Source of the DNA: Alphaproteobacteria bacterium
Lineage (GTDB): Bacteria; Pseudomonadota; Alphaproteobacteria; SP197
DNA: 45,609 nucleotides
Assembly: GCA_009694045.1 (NCBI GenBank)
Contig: SHVY01000025.1
Location: forward strand, 1-45,609
Direction of reading: 5' to 3'
Shown here: positions 16,614-24,468 of the stretch, in pieces
Layout: each line of letters begins with the position of its first letter
Position numbering within the stretch: position 1 is the stretch's first letter
The notes under the pieces: generated by a model
Told to the model about the DNA's origin: nothing
The model's database searches: none
What the model saw: the letters and a program-made list of their open reading frames with translations, nothing else
Position numbers and translations under genes: made by a program

Positions 16614-18569
16614 TCAACTCGCGGCGAAGACAACCAGCTCGGCGCCTTCCTCGACCAGGTCGCCGACCAAGGGCACACGCTCGACCACACCGTCCATGGG
16701 CGCCAGCACGCTGTGTTCCATCTTCATGGCTTCGAGGACGACCAGCGGTTGACCCCGAACGACCGAAACGCCGGCCGCCGCCAGGACCTTGAGAATGCGC
16801 CCGGGCATCGGCGCCCGCACATGCCCGTCGGCGACCACCGCGGCTGCCGCGGACGCCAGCGGATCGACGAAGGCAAACGCCGTGATGACGCCGTCCGCGA
16901 TCAGGGTGATCGCGCTGGGGTCCACCAAGGCCATGAACTCGGACCGCATCTCGCCCTGGACGACGACGAGTTCGTGGCCGACCATCTCCGCCCGGACTGA
17001 TTGCTCCCAATCGCCGATCCGCACGCGAAAGCCCGCGCTCGCATGCGTCAGGGACACCGCCAGGTCCGTGTCGCCCCAACGTAGACGAAGCGTTTCGGTC
17101 GGGGGCGTGTTGAGCCGCCAGGGCCGCCCCGCACGCCAGGGTCCACCGTCACCGACCCTGGAGCGTGACAGCACCCAGGCAAGCGCCGCGGCGGCGATCT
17201 GGGGTTCGGTGGGTGGCGGAGGGGGGATGCGGAGCACCGCCTCGTGGCGGGAGAAGAAGGTCGTGTCGATCTCCCCCGCGGCGAACTCGGGGTGGCGAAT
17301 GACCTCGCGCAGGAAGCCGACGTTGGTGGTGACGCCGACGATCCGGGTCCGTGCGAGGGCCTCGGACATCAATCGCAGCGCCTCCCCGCGATCGGCGCCG
17401 CGGGCAATCAACTTGGCAATCATCGAGTCGTAGGCGACGCCGATGCTGTCGCCTGCCTGAAACCCCGAATCGATCCGCACGCTATGCGCCGGCTGCGTCA
17501 TGATCCGGAGTGTCCCGGTTTGCGGAAGGAAATCGCGCAACGGATCCTCGGCGCAAATCCGTACCTCGATCGCGTGGCCCGTCGCGACGATGCGATTCTG
17601 GGCGAGCGGTAGAGGCTCGCCGGCGGCGACGCGAAGCTGCCATTCCACCAGGTCGAGGCCCGTAATCTCCTCGGTCACGGGGTGCTCGACCTGAAGCCGA
17701 GTGTTGACTTCGAGGAAGTAGAACGCTTCGCCGTCCACCAGAAACTCGACGGTTCCAGCGTTGCTATAGCCGACCGCGCGGCCAAGCGTGATGGCGGCGT
17801 CATAGAGGCGGTGGCGCATGGCCTCGTCGAGCCCGGGCGCGGGCGCCTCTTCGACCAGCTTTTGATAGCGACGCTGGAGGGAGCAATCGCGCTCGAACAG
17901 GTGGACGACGTTGCCATGAGCGTCGCCGAAGATCTGCACCTCGACATGACGGGGCCGGGGCAGAAAGCGCTCGAGAATCACCCGGTCGTCGCCGAAGGCC
18001 CCCATCGCCTCACGCCGAGCGGAAGCGAGCGCATCGGCGAAGGATCCCGCGTCGTGGACGACCCGCATTCCGCGTCCACCGCCGCCGGCCGATGCCTTGA
18101 TGACGATCGGGAAGCCGATGCGCGTCGCCTGGCCGCCGAGCTCCCGATCCGCTTGGTCGTCGCCGTGATAGCCGGGCAGGGTCGGGACTCCCGCCCGTTC
18201 GGCCACGATCTTGGCTGCACCCTTGAGACCCAGACCGCGCATTACTTCGGGCGACGGTCCGACGAAGGTGATCCCGGCGTCGCGGCATGCGGCAGCGAAT
18301 TCGGCGTTCTCGGACAGGAAGCCATAGCCGGGGTGGATCGCATCCGCTGCGGTCGCGCGCGCAGCGGCGAGGATCGCGCCGATGTTCAAATAGCTTGCGG
18401 ACGCAGGCGTGGCGCCGAGTCGGTACGCGGCATCGGCCTCGCGCACGTGCCAGCCGTTGGCATCAGCGTCGGAGTAGACCGCGACGACGCGCACACCCAT
18501 CCGGCGCGCGGTGCGAGTGATTCGCCGGGCGATTTCGCCCCGATTGGCGATCAGCAGGGTGCGGATCAT
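16614..18569 (-). CDS. liuD: Methylcrotonoyl-CoA carboxylase alpha (biotin carboxylase/biotin carrier) subunit
   Basis: The 651-residue protein has a biotin carboxylase region (about 1-450) opening with TLLIANRGEIARRI, a glycine-rich ATP-grasp loop (KASAGGGGRGMRVV) and EVNTRLQVEHPVTE. A linker domain follows, then a C-terminal biotin carrier domain with EAMKMEH, in which Lys616 is the biotin site. It carboxylates biotin with bicarbonate and ATP for the carboxyltransferase. The identity as methylcrotonoyl-CoA rather than acetyl- or propionyl-CoA carboxylase rests on its place between HMG-CoA lyase and the methylglutaconyl-CoA hydratase-like gene. It overlaps the upstream gene by four bases (ATGA). 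The partner beta subunit gene is not adjacent. Confidence 0.92.
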   Translation of the reverse strand: MIRTLLIANRGEIARRITRTARRMGVRVVAVYSDADANGWHVREADAAYRLGATPASASYLNIGAILAAARATAADAIHPGYGFLSENAEFAAACRDAGITFVGPSPEVMRGLGLKGAAKIVAERAGVPTLPGYHGDDQADRELGGQATRIGFPIVIKASAGGGGRGMRVVHDAGSFADALASARREAMGAFGDDRVILERFLPRPRHVEVQIFGDAHGNVVHLFERDCSLQRRYQKLVEEAPAPGLDEAMRHRLYDAAITLGRAVGYSNAGTVEFLVDGEAFYFLEVNTRLQVEHPVTEEITGLDLVEWQLRVAAGEPLPLAQNRIVATGHAIEVRICAEDPLRDFLPQTGTLRIMTQPAHSVRIDSGFQAGDSIGVAYDSMIAKLIARGADRGEALRLMSEALARTRIVGVTTNVGFLREVIRHPEFAAGEIDTTFFSRHEAVLRIPPPPPTEPQIAAAALAWVLSRSRVGDGGPWRAGRPWRLNTPPTETLRLRWGDTDLAVSLTHASAGFRVRIGDWEQSVRAEMVGHELVVVQGEMRSEFMALVDPSAITLIADGVITAFAFVDPLASAAAAVVADGHVRAPMPGRILKVLAAAGVSVVRGQPLVVLEAMKMEHSVLAPMDGVVERVPLVGDLVEEGAELVVFAAS

Positions 18570-19360
18570 GACCGCCAGGTGGGTGCGCGCTTGGCGAGAA
18601 AGGCGGCGACGCCCTCGCGCCCCTCCTCGGAGGCGCGGGCCTCGGCGATGCTGGCGGCGGTGAGGGCAAGGACGTCGTCGTCCACGCCGCGGCCCTGGAC
18701 GCGACGCACCAGACGTTTGATCTCGACCTGGGCGCGACGGCCGCCCTGGGCGAGATCACCGAGAACGGCGGCGATCGCCGCGTCGAGACCGGCGGGCGGC
18801 ACGATTTCGTGGATCAGACCGATGCGGCGGGCCTCATCGGCACCGATACGACGACCGAGGAGCATGAGTGGGCCGGCGGCGCGGGCGCCGACCGCCGCGA
18901 TCACGTACGGGCTGATGACCGCTGGAACGAGGCCCAGGCGCACCTCGCTGAGGCTGAACACCGAGCCCTCGGCGGCGACGGCGATATCGCAGGCCGCGAC
19001 CAGTCCGACGCCGCCGCCGAACACCGAACCATGCACCCGCGCGATCGCCGGCATCGGCAAGTCGGCAAGCGCCTTGAGCATGCGGCCGAGAGCCAGCGCG
19101 TCCGCCCGATTCTGCTCTGGTCCGTGGCTCGCCGCTCGCTGCATCCATTCGAGGTCGGCGCCGGCCGAAAACGATGGCCCCGATCCGGCCAGGACGACCG
19201 CGCGAACCGTGGCGTCTCCCGAGATCGCCAAAAAGGCGTCGTGCAACTTGCCGATCAGGATCTCGTCGAACGCGTTGTGGCGCGCCGGTCGATTGAGCGT
19301 AACGCGGGCAACGCCGTCGGCAACGTCGATGAGAAGAGGGCTATCCGGCACGCCACCCAT
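18566..19360 (-). CDS. liuC: Enoyl-CoA hydratase/isomerase (methylglutaconyl-CoA hydratase-like)
   Basis: This is a 264-residue crotonase-fold protein. It has the CoA/oxyanion segments VTLNRPARHNAFDE (about 19-32), SAGADLEWM and GSVFGGGVGLVAACDIAVA, then EVRLGLVPAVISPYV. Its position before liuD and liuE suggests hydration of 3-methylglutaconyl-CoA to HMG-CoA; sequence alone would only say enoyl-CoA hydratase family. The start is ATG 19360 or GTG 19351. The frame stays open upstream to about 19483, but that part lacks family similarity. Its TGA overlaps the ATG of liuD. The gene upstream on the same strand is the L,D-transpeptidase, so liuA and liuB are missing from the usual position. Confidence 0.88.
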   Translation of the reverse strand: MGGVPDSPLLIDVADGVARVTLNRPARHNAFDEILIGKLHDAFLAISGDATVRAVVLAGSGPSFSAGADLEWMQRAASHGPEQNRADALALGRMLKALADLPMPAIARVHGSVFGGGVGLVAACDIAVAAEGSVFSLSEVRLGLVPAVISPYVIAAVGARAAGPLMLLGRRIGADEARRIGLIHEIVPPAGLDAAIAAVLGDLAQGGRRAQVEIKRLVRRVQGRGVDDDVLALTAASIAEARASEEGREGVAAFLAKRAPTWRS

Positions 19361-19519
19361 ACCGCCAGCCGGCCGCGTCGCGGTCAAGCCCCCTCGATCA
19401 CGAAATCGTGAGGTGGGGGCGCGTTGCGCCGCTGGGTTTTGGACCGCAAAGGTTCCGGCCGTTCGCAACCAACGGGAGTTCACGGCCGTGAAGCTACCCT
19501 TGAAGGCGGAGGGCTTGGC

Positions 19520-19666
19520 CTAAGGAAGCGCCGCGAGCCGAGGGAACTCGGCCGCGTCTCGGCCGTACACATCGGCGCGGACCTGCAAGACGCCGGCCTG
19601 GTCCACCCAGATCGTGCGGTAGACGAGGCGGATGTCCGCGGGATCCGGCAGGGCGAGCCAACGGGT
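19520..19666 (-). pseudogene. Severed C-terminal 48 codons of the L,D-transpeptidase gene
   Basis: Directly after the TGA at 19667-19669, and in the same reading frame, the minus strand continues for 48 codons to a TAG at 19520-19522. The encoded peptide contains LALPDPADIRLVYRTIWVD and VLQVRADVYGRDA, which is the normal C-terminus of YcbB-type L,D-transpeptidases (PVHLVYRTAWVD...FRPDIYGRD pattern). The TGA is therefore most simply a nonsense mutation (for example CGA or GGA to TGA), leaving this part untranslated unless read through. Confidence 0.65.
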
Positions 19667-20692
19667 TCACCAAGCCGGATCCTCGATCCAATCACGCCAG
19701 ATTGGGTCGGCGCTTGCGGTCACGAAGGCGGCGAGGCCAACTGGGTCGGCGACCCGAATGCAGCCCGAGCTTAGGGCTCGCTCCGGCGATTCGAACCGCT
19801 TCGGTTCGTTGGTACCATGCAGATAGATGGAGTCCGGGTTGGGCATCAGGAACTTGATGCGGCCCAACGGATTGCTCGGTCCGGGCGGCTGCACCAAGCG
19901 TAGAGCACGGCGGCCGGCCGCGATGTCGAACCAGTTGGCGGCATCGAAACCCAGAAGCTGGCTCGAGTCGGCGGTGACGAGCCGGAATCCGTGCTCCATC
20001 AGGTACTCGAGGTCGCGATCCAGCATGCGCCGCGCCACGTCCTTGCGCAGAATCTCCGGAGGAACCGTCCAGTCCGGATTGACCACCAGGTTGGTGACCC
20101 GAGCCTGGAACAGGGGCGTCGGGCGGTCGGGCCGGCCGACGATCACCGGCATGTGTAGCAAGCGCTCGCCGTCGCGATAGGCGGTCAGCGTGAAGCCAGG
20201 GACGTTGACCACGATGAACCGCCCCAATGGAATCGGCAGGGCGGTCGCGGCTCTGTCCAGGTTGACTCGCACACGTTCCGCCAGGCCGTGCGGGGTCTCG
20301 TTGAGCTGGGCGAGGGTGCGCCTGCCGACAAGGCCGTCGGCGTCGAGACCGTGGCGAGTCTGGAACCGGCGCACCGCGGTTTCGAGAACGGGATCGAAGA
20401 ACGCGGGGTCCGCGCGCGCCGCGGTCAAGTCGCCGCTCTGGCGCAGGCGTTCGTCGAGGGCGCGATCAGGGCGCCGCGTTCTCCCGGTCGCAGCGTGGCC
20501 GATGCCGCGACGGGCGTGAAGCCGCCGTCGGCGACGATGCGCGTCAGCGCCGCGAGCGCGGGCTTCGGGTTCGCCGCGTCGACCGGGTGCTGTAGGGGTC
20601 GCGCCTGGGCCGTGGGGGGCGCGGTCCAAAAGGGCGAGCAGCCCCGCGACGCCGCCGACCCGCAGGATCGTCAACCGTGTAACTTGGGTCAT
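19667..20692 (-). CDS. L,D-transpeptidase (YcbB/LdtD type), probably disrupted
   Basis: This periplasmic enzyme family makes 3-3 cross-links in peptidoglycan. Visible are a peptidoglycan-binding repeat (VLETAVRRFQTRHGLDADG), the catalytic YkuD domain with HGTNEP and the SSGCIRV active-site Cys motif, and an N-terminal hydrophobic segment. Two faults stand out. From about 20630 to 20462 the frame gives an Arg-rich string, whereas a shifted frame gives a sensible signal-peptide end (TAQA) and PALAALTRIVADGG...ATLRPGERG, as in the family. Two compensating indels are implied. An in-frame TGA then removes the last 48 codons. The start is ATG 20692, with AAGGA upstream; ATG 20722 is possible. The gene is divergent from a MepK-like gene, as partners of 3-3 cross-link turnover. 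Confidence 0.75.
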   Translation of the reverse strand: MTQVTRLTILRVGGVAGLLALLDRAPHGPGATPTAPGRRGEPEARARGADAHRRRRRLHARRGIGHAATGRTRRPDRALDERLRQSGDLTAARADPAFFDPVLETAVRRFQTRHGLDADGLVGRRTLAQLNETPHGLAERVRVNLDRAATALPIPLGRFIVVNVPGFTLTAYRDGERLLHMPVIVGRPDRPTPLFQARVTNLVVNPDWTVPPEILRKDVARRMLDRDLEYLMEHGFRLVTADSSQLLGFDAANWFDIAAGRRALRLVQPPGPSNPLGRIKFLMPNPDSIYLHGTNEPKRFESPERALSSGCIRVADPVGLAAFVTASADPIWRDWIEDPAW

Positions 20693-20894
20693 CCGGCGGG
20701 TGTCCTTCGCGCAGAACGGCATGGTGTCACGGGAATGCTGAACGATCGGTGGATGATCCGCGCGGACGCGTGGTGACGAAGGGGTAGCGTTAATCGGACC
20801 TTCACCGCAATGCTCTTGAATGGGTCACGCACATGGGGTACGGGGGTTAGGGAAGACGCCCTCGAATGGCGCAACTCTTTGGGGGGGTGGAACC

Positions 20895-21458
20895 ATGGAT
20901 GCGAGTGACGATCGTGTCCGGATCGGGCGGCGGGGTGTCCTGGCCGGTCTTGGGGCGTTGGCCGCGACCTGGGCCACTACCTGGGGCGCGACCCCGGCCG
21001 AGGCCGCCAGCAAGGACCGGGTCCTGTCGTTCCGTTCCGTCCACACCGGCGAAAGTATCAAGGCCATCTATTTCTCGGACGGCCGCTACAACTCGGAAGC
21101 GCTGGCCGAGATCAACCTGATCATGCGCGATTGGCGCACCGGGGACGTGCACCCGATCGACCCGAAGCTCTTGGATGTCCTCTATCGCGTGCGGTCGTTG
21201 CTGGACAGCCGTAAGCCGTTCGAGATCGTCTCGGGCTACCGCTCGCCCAGGACCAACGCGATGCTCGCGGCCAACAGCACGGGAGTCGCGAAGCGCAGCC
21301 TGCACCTGAAGGGCAGGGCGGTCGATCTGGACCTGCCCGGACGAAGCCTGTCGCAGTTACGCCGCGCCGCCACCAGCCTACGCCTGGGCGGCGTGGGCTA
21401 CTATCCGAAGTCCGGGTTCGTTCACCTGGATACCGGCCGCTTCCGCACCTGGAGTTGA
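20895..21458 (+). CDS. DUF882 / peptidase M15 family murein endopeptidase (MepK/YcbK-like), Tat-exported
   Basis: The 187-residue protein begins with a twin-arginine signal (RIGRRGVLAGLGALAAT) cleaved near TPAEA. It carries the M15-type zinc site: SLHLKGRAVDLDL (His and Asp) and GFVHLDTG (second His). The SGYRSPRTNAML loop is typical of DUF882. E. coli MepK of this family cuts 3-3 cross-links, and ycbB and ycbK are neighbours there too. The opposite-strand L,D-transpeptidase makes those links. The start is ATG 20895 after a G-rich ribosome binding site. Upstream open codons from 20820 lack family similarity. It ends two bases from the MlrC gene on the other strand. Confidence 0.87.
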   Translation: MDASDDRVRIGRRGVLAGLGALAATWATTWGATPAEAASKDRVLSFRSVHTGESIKAIYFSDGRYNSEALAEINLIMRDWRTGDVHPIDPKLLDVLYRVRSLLDSRKPFEIVSGYRSPRTNAMLAANSTGVAKRSLHLKGRAVDLDLPGRSLSQLRRAATSLRLGGVGYYPKSGFVHLDTGRFRTWS

Positions 21459-21460
21459 CG

Positions 21461-22918
21461 TCAGCCTCCGAACGGGCTTGCATCCAGCGGCCATTTGGGC
21501 CGGGCGATGTGCCTGAAATCCAGGTCCGCGTAGCGCGGTGGGCTGAGGCCTGGCGCGGTCACGTACAGCACCTCTTGTGCCACTGGCGCGAAGGCCGCGT
21601 AGAAGTGTTGGCTCGATTTCACGATGACAGCCTTGCGGGCGCCGAGGTCGATACCGAAGCTCGTGAAGGCCTCGCGACCGAGGATCTGGGTCCGGTGCGT
21701 GATCAGGACGATGTCGATGCCGTCGTGTTCGACGTGGGCGGCGTCGCCCATGTGATCGATGCTGGGACCGAAGCTCTGCACCAAATTGCGGCGGAGGCCC
21801 TTGACCTCGACGCGGAGGTCCAGAGGCGCGTCCGACATCGGGCCCATCTTGCCGCCAAGCCGCATGTCCAGCACGGCGCCTTCGCCCGCCTCGAAGGCGA
21901 GCTCGACCGCGATCGGGTCCCATAGGGCGCCAAACGCCGCGTCCCGGATGCCCGACTCGATGAGGCGCCGCAGCAGTGTGGTCGAATCGCCTGGGGCGCC
22001 GCCTCCGGGATTGTCGCTAGAATCGGCGATGACCACGGTCCCGCGGTTGTGGCTGGCGGCGCGGCGAAACGCCTCATCCATCGGCATGGTTGCGATCGAC
22101 ACCTTGTCCCGGAGCGCGAAGAACTCGCGCCCCAGGCTCTCGGCAAGGGCGTCGCCCACGTCGGGCCGGCCATCGGTGACGACCCAGAGCTTCGCGCCGG
22201 CATCGGCCACGTCGCCCCAAAGGAAGCCGTGGCTCAAGGACACCGAGAGAACACTGTTCTTACCCTCTTCGGCAGCCATCCGATCGACGAATCCGCGCAT
22301 CGGTTCCGGCGGGGTGGCGAACAGACCCATCATGCGACAATCGAACACGGACGTCCGGGGCTTGGTGCGACCGGCGGCCGCGTCGGCGATCAGGTCGAAC
22401 AGTTCGGCCGCGCGCGGACCGGCGTCGACATGCGGATACTCCTTGTAGGCGATCAGGGCCGTGGCCTGCTCGACCATGCGCGGGGTGACGTGGCAGTGAA
22501 GGTCGAGTTCGGCCCCGATCGGTACCGTTGGTCCGACGATCGTGCGGACCCGCTCCAAGATGTCGCCTTCGCAGTCGTCATAGCCGTGGGCGACCATGGC
22601 GCCGTGCAGGTTGAGGAGAACCATGTCAACGGGCATCGCCGCCCGCAACCCGTCGAGCAGCTCGTCGCGCAAGGACTCGTAGACGGATCGGGCCGTGAGG
22701 CCGGCGGGCTGGGCGCCGGTACACAAGCCCGTCACGATCGCCCAGCCGCGCGTCGCGGCCATGCGCTGCCAAACCGCATTGGGCTCGACCCAGAACGATG
22801 GCGGATCCTCGAAACGGCCGTCGCGAACCAAGCAGGTCTTCTCGAAATTGCCGAGACCCGTCGGGATCGGCGAGAACGTGTTCGTTTCGGTCAGAAGTCC
22901 GCCAGAGAAGATGCGCAT
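21461..22918 (-). CDS. M81-family metallopeptidase (MlrC-like), copy 1
   Basis: The 485-residue product has the two MlrC domains: an N-terminal DUF1485 metallopeptidase part and the C-terminal MlrC part. Metal-site motifs are LLNLHGAM, GAELDLHCHVTPRM and KEYPHVDAG; the second half has ADSSDNPGGGAPGD. MlrC cleaves linearised microcystin, but most members act on unknown small peptides or amides. The normally conserved HETNTF near the N-terminus reads TETNTF here (residues 9-14), unlike the second copy at 37215-38690. AGGGG precedes the ATG at 22918. It stands alone, 111 bases after the RTX gene. Confidence 0.88.
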   Translation of the reverse strand: MRIFSGGLLTETNTFSPIPTGLGNFEKTCLVRDGRFEDPPSFWVEPNAVWQRMAATRGWAIVTGLCTGAQPAGLTARSVYESLRDELLDGLRAAMPVDMVLLNLHGAMVAHGYDDCEGDILERVRTIVGPTVPIGAELDLHCHVTPRMVEQATALIAYKEYPHVDAGPRAAELFDLIADAAAGRTKPRTSVFDCRMMGLFATPPEPMRGFVDRMAAEEGKNSVLSVSLSHGFLWGDVADAGAKLWVVTDGRPDVGDALAESLGREFFALRDKVSIATMPMDEAFRRAASHNRGTVVIADSSDNPGGGAPGDSTTLLRRLIESGIRDAAFGALWDPIAVELAFEAGEGAVLDMRLGGKMGPMSDAPLDLRVEVKGLRRNLVQSFGPSIDHMGDAAHVEHDGIDIVLITHRTQILGREAFTSFGIDLGARKAVIVKSSQHFYAAFAPVAQEVLYVTAPGLSPPRYADLDFRHIARPKWPLDASPFGG

Positions 22919-22993
22919 GATTGGATTCCCCTGACTTCGGCCCGGAACCGTAGCCAGGATCGGCGGCCTTGCCAAGCAACGCCGGAAAGGAGT

Positions 22994-23009
22994 CTCGCCG
23001 CGCGGCGAG
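22994..23009 (-). terminator. Possible hairpin downstream of the RTX gene
   Basis: CTCGCCGC/GCGGCGAG is a 16-base perfect palindrome about 20 bases beyond the RTX stop codon at 23030. As RNA it would fold into a GC-rich hairpin with a 4-base loop. There is no U tract after it, so an intrinsic terminator is uncertain; it could also be an operator for the MlrC gene, whose start is 76 bases further on. Confidence 0.3.
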
Positions 23010-23029
23010 CGTGTCGGCCAGGGAGGCGA

Positions 23030-24340
23030 TCAGCCGACGATGATGATGTCGTCCGCGGTCACGGTCGCGCCGTCGGACATCGTGGCGACCACGGTGTAGC
23101 CGTCGGCGGCACCGTTGCCGTCGTAGTAGAGCGTGCTGTCCGCCGTCGAGAACACGAACGTCGCGTCCCCGTTGTCGAAGTTCGCATTGGTCCCGGCTCC
23201 GGTGCCGTCGAACAGAGTGTCGATGACCGAGAAGCCTTGCCCTTCGGTCAGGCTGCCTATCCCGAGAACATCGTTCGGATCGAAGGCGTCGGCGTCGAAC
23301 AGGAACACATCCTCGCCCGAGACGAACCCGGTGATCGTGTCGCCAACCACGCCGGCATCGGCCGCCGTGCCGTTGACGGTGACCAGGCCGCCGTCGGCCG
23401 TTTTCACGTACGCGTAGGCGTCGGGCTTGTCGCCGCCGTTCAATGTGTCGGTGCCGGCACCGCCTACGAGCACATCGCTGCCATTGCCACCCTGGAGGTC
23501 GTCATCGCCGGCGCCGCCGAGGAGGACATTGTCGATATCGTCGGGATCGAAGCCGGCTTCGTCGCCATCCTCCTCCTCGTCGTCGTCGTCTTCATCGTTT
23601 TTCGAGCTACACTTGCTCAGCGAGTCGTCATCATCATCGTCCAACTCGTCGCCAGCGATGAGCGTATCGTTGCCAGCGCCACCCTTCAGCAGGTCGCGGC
23701 CTTCGCCCCCGTCGAGAACATCGTCGCTTTCACCGCCGAGAAGGGCATCCCTGCCTTCCCCACCGGAGATATCGTCGTTGCCCGCGCCGCCCGACAGAAC
23801 GTCGTGGCCGTCGCCGCCGCGCAGGATGTCATTGCCGGCGCCACCGAGGATCTTGTCGTGCTGATCGCCGCCATCGAGGACGTCATCACCGATGCCGCCA
23901 ATCAGCTCGTCTTGGCCATGGCCACCTTCGATGGAGTCGTTCCCGCTGCCGCCATCGAGGATGTCGTCATGCTTGCCACCGTCGATAAGGTCGTCGCCGT
24001 CGCCGCCGGAGATGGAATCGTCGTGGTATCCACCGGCAAGCTCATCGTCGCCGTGGCCTCCGGTCAGGACGTCGTCGCCATCGCCACCAAGCAGGACGTC
24101 ACCGCCGTTGCCGCCGTCCGCAAGGTCATCGCCCTTGCGTCCGCTGAACTTGTCGTTGCCGCTGCCGCACTTGACGACGTCGTCACCGTTGGAGCCGACC
24201 ACGTTGTCATTGCCGGCGCCCCAGTTCCCGATCACGCCCGCGTCGTCGAAATCCTTGCCAAGCTCAAACGCGGCCCAGGCCTTGGCCCAAGCCGGGACAT
24301 TCAAACCGTTGCCGTGGCCGCCGTTCTTATTTTTCGACAT
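23030..24340 (-). CDS. RTX calcium-binding protein with acidic insert (predicted type I-secreted)
   Basis: The 436-residue protein is built mainly of RTX nonapeptide repeats (GGxGxDxLx). They run from about residue 41 to 229, then 272 to 303, and fold into Ca2+-loaded parallel beta-rolls. Between the two blocks lies a strongly acidic insert (231-270) of Asp/Glu runs with SLSKCSSK in its middle. There are only two cysteines (58, 244). No enzymatic domain is recognisable. The C-terminus (about 310-436) resembles the tail of type I-secreted proteins and ends in DDIIIVG; there is no N-terminal signal peptide. No ABC/MFP/TolC secretion genes are nearby. It is probably an extracellular matrix or surface protein. 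The ATG at 24340 has only a weak GGGA upstream. Confidence 0.85.
   Translation of the reverse strand: MSKNKNGGHGNGLNVPAWAKAWAAFELGKDFDDAGVIGNWGAGNDNVVGSNGDDVVKCGSGNDKFSGRKGDDLADGGNGGDVLLGGDGDDVLTGGHGDDELAGGYHDDSISGGDGDDLIDGGKHDDILDGGSGNDSIEGGHGQDELIGGIGDDVLDGGDQHDKILGGAGNDILRGGDGHDVLSGGAGNDDISGGEGRDALLGGESDDVLDGGEGRDLLKGGAGNDTLIAGDELDDDDDDSLSKCSSKNDEDDDDEEEDGDEAGFDPDDIDNVLLGGAGDDDLQGGNGSDVLVGGAGTDTLNGGDKPDAYAYVKTADGGLVTVNGTAADAGVVGDTITGFVSGEDVFLFDADAFDPNDVLGIGSLTEGQGFSVIDTLFDGTGAGTNANFDNGDATFVFSTADSTLYYDGNGAADGYTVVATMSDGATVTADDIIIVG
23654..24220 (-). repeat. RTX repeat block, about 20 degenerate 27-base units
   Basis: Residues 41-229 of the RTX protein are tandem nonapeptides, visible in DNA as degenerate 27-base units rich in GGC-GGN-GAC codons. 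Units differ at the third and variable positions, so this is protein-level rather than recent DNA-level repetition. Several units have His or Lys in the variable positions (for example GGHGDD, GGKHDD, GGYHDD). Confidence 0.85.
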
Positions 24341-24416
24341 GGAGGTTGTCCCATTCAGATGTGGCTATTCGTCGATGACAACGGCATTCCCAGTCGTCTA
24401 TTCCGAAATTCCGAGC

Positions 24417-24445
24417 AAAAAAATGGCCGGCGCGAAGGCCGGCCA
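24417..24445 (-). terminator. Rho-independent terminator for the APC permease gene
   Basis: On the minus strand an 8-base-pair stem (TGGCCGGC / GCCGGCCA, loop of six) is followed directly by seven T residues (A7 at 24417-24423 on the plus strand). It lies 24 bases beyond the TAA of the permease gene, in the gap before the RTX gene. This is the clearest intrinsic terminator in the window and separates the RTX gene from the permease transcript. Confidence 0.85.
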
Positions 24446-24468
24446 GACTCGTCAATTATTTCGTGCGC

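Noticed and set aside
23654-24220. Regularly spaced repeats that could be taken for a CRISPR array
   Set aside because: The units are degenerate 27-base RTX codons in one open frame, without distinct spacers or cas genes.
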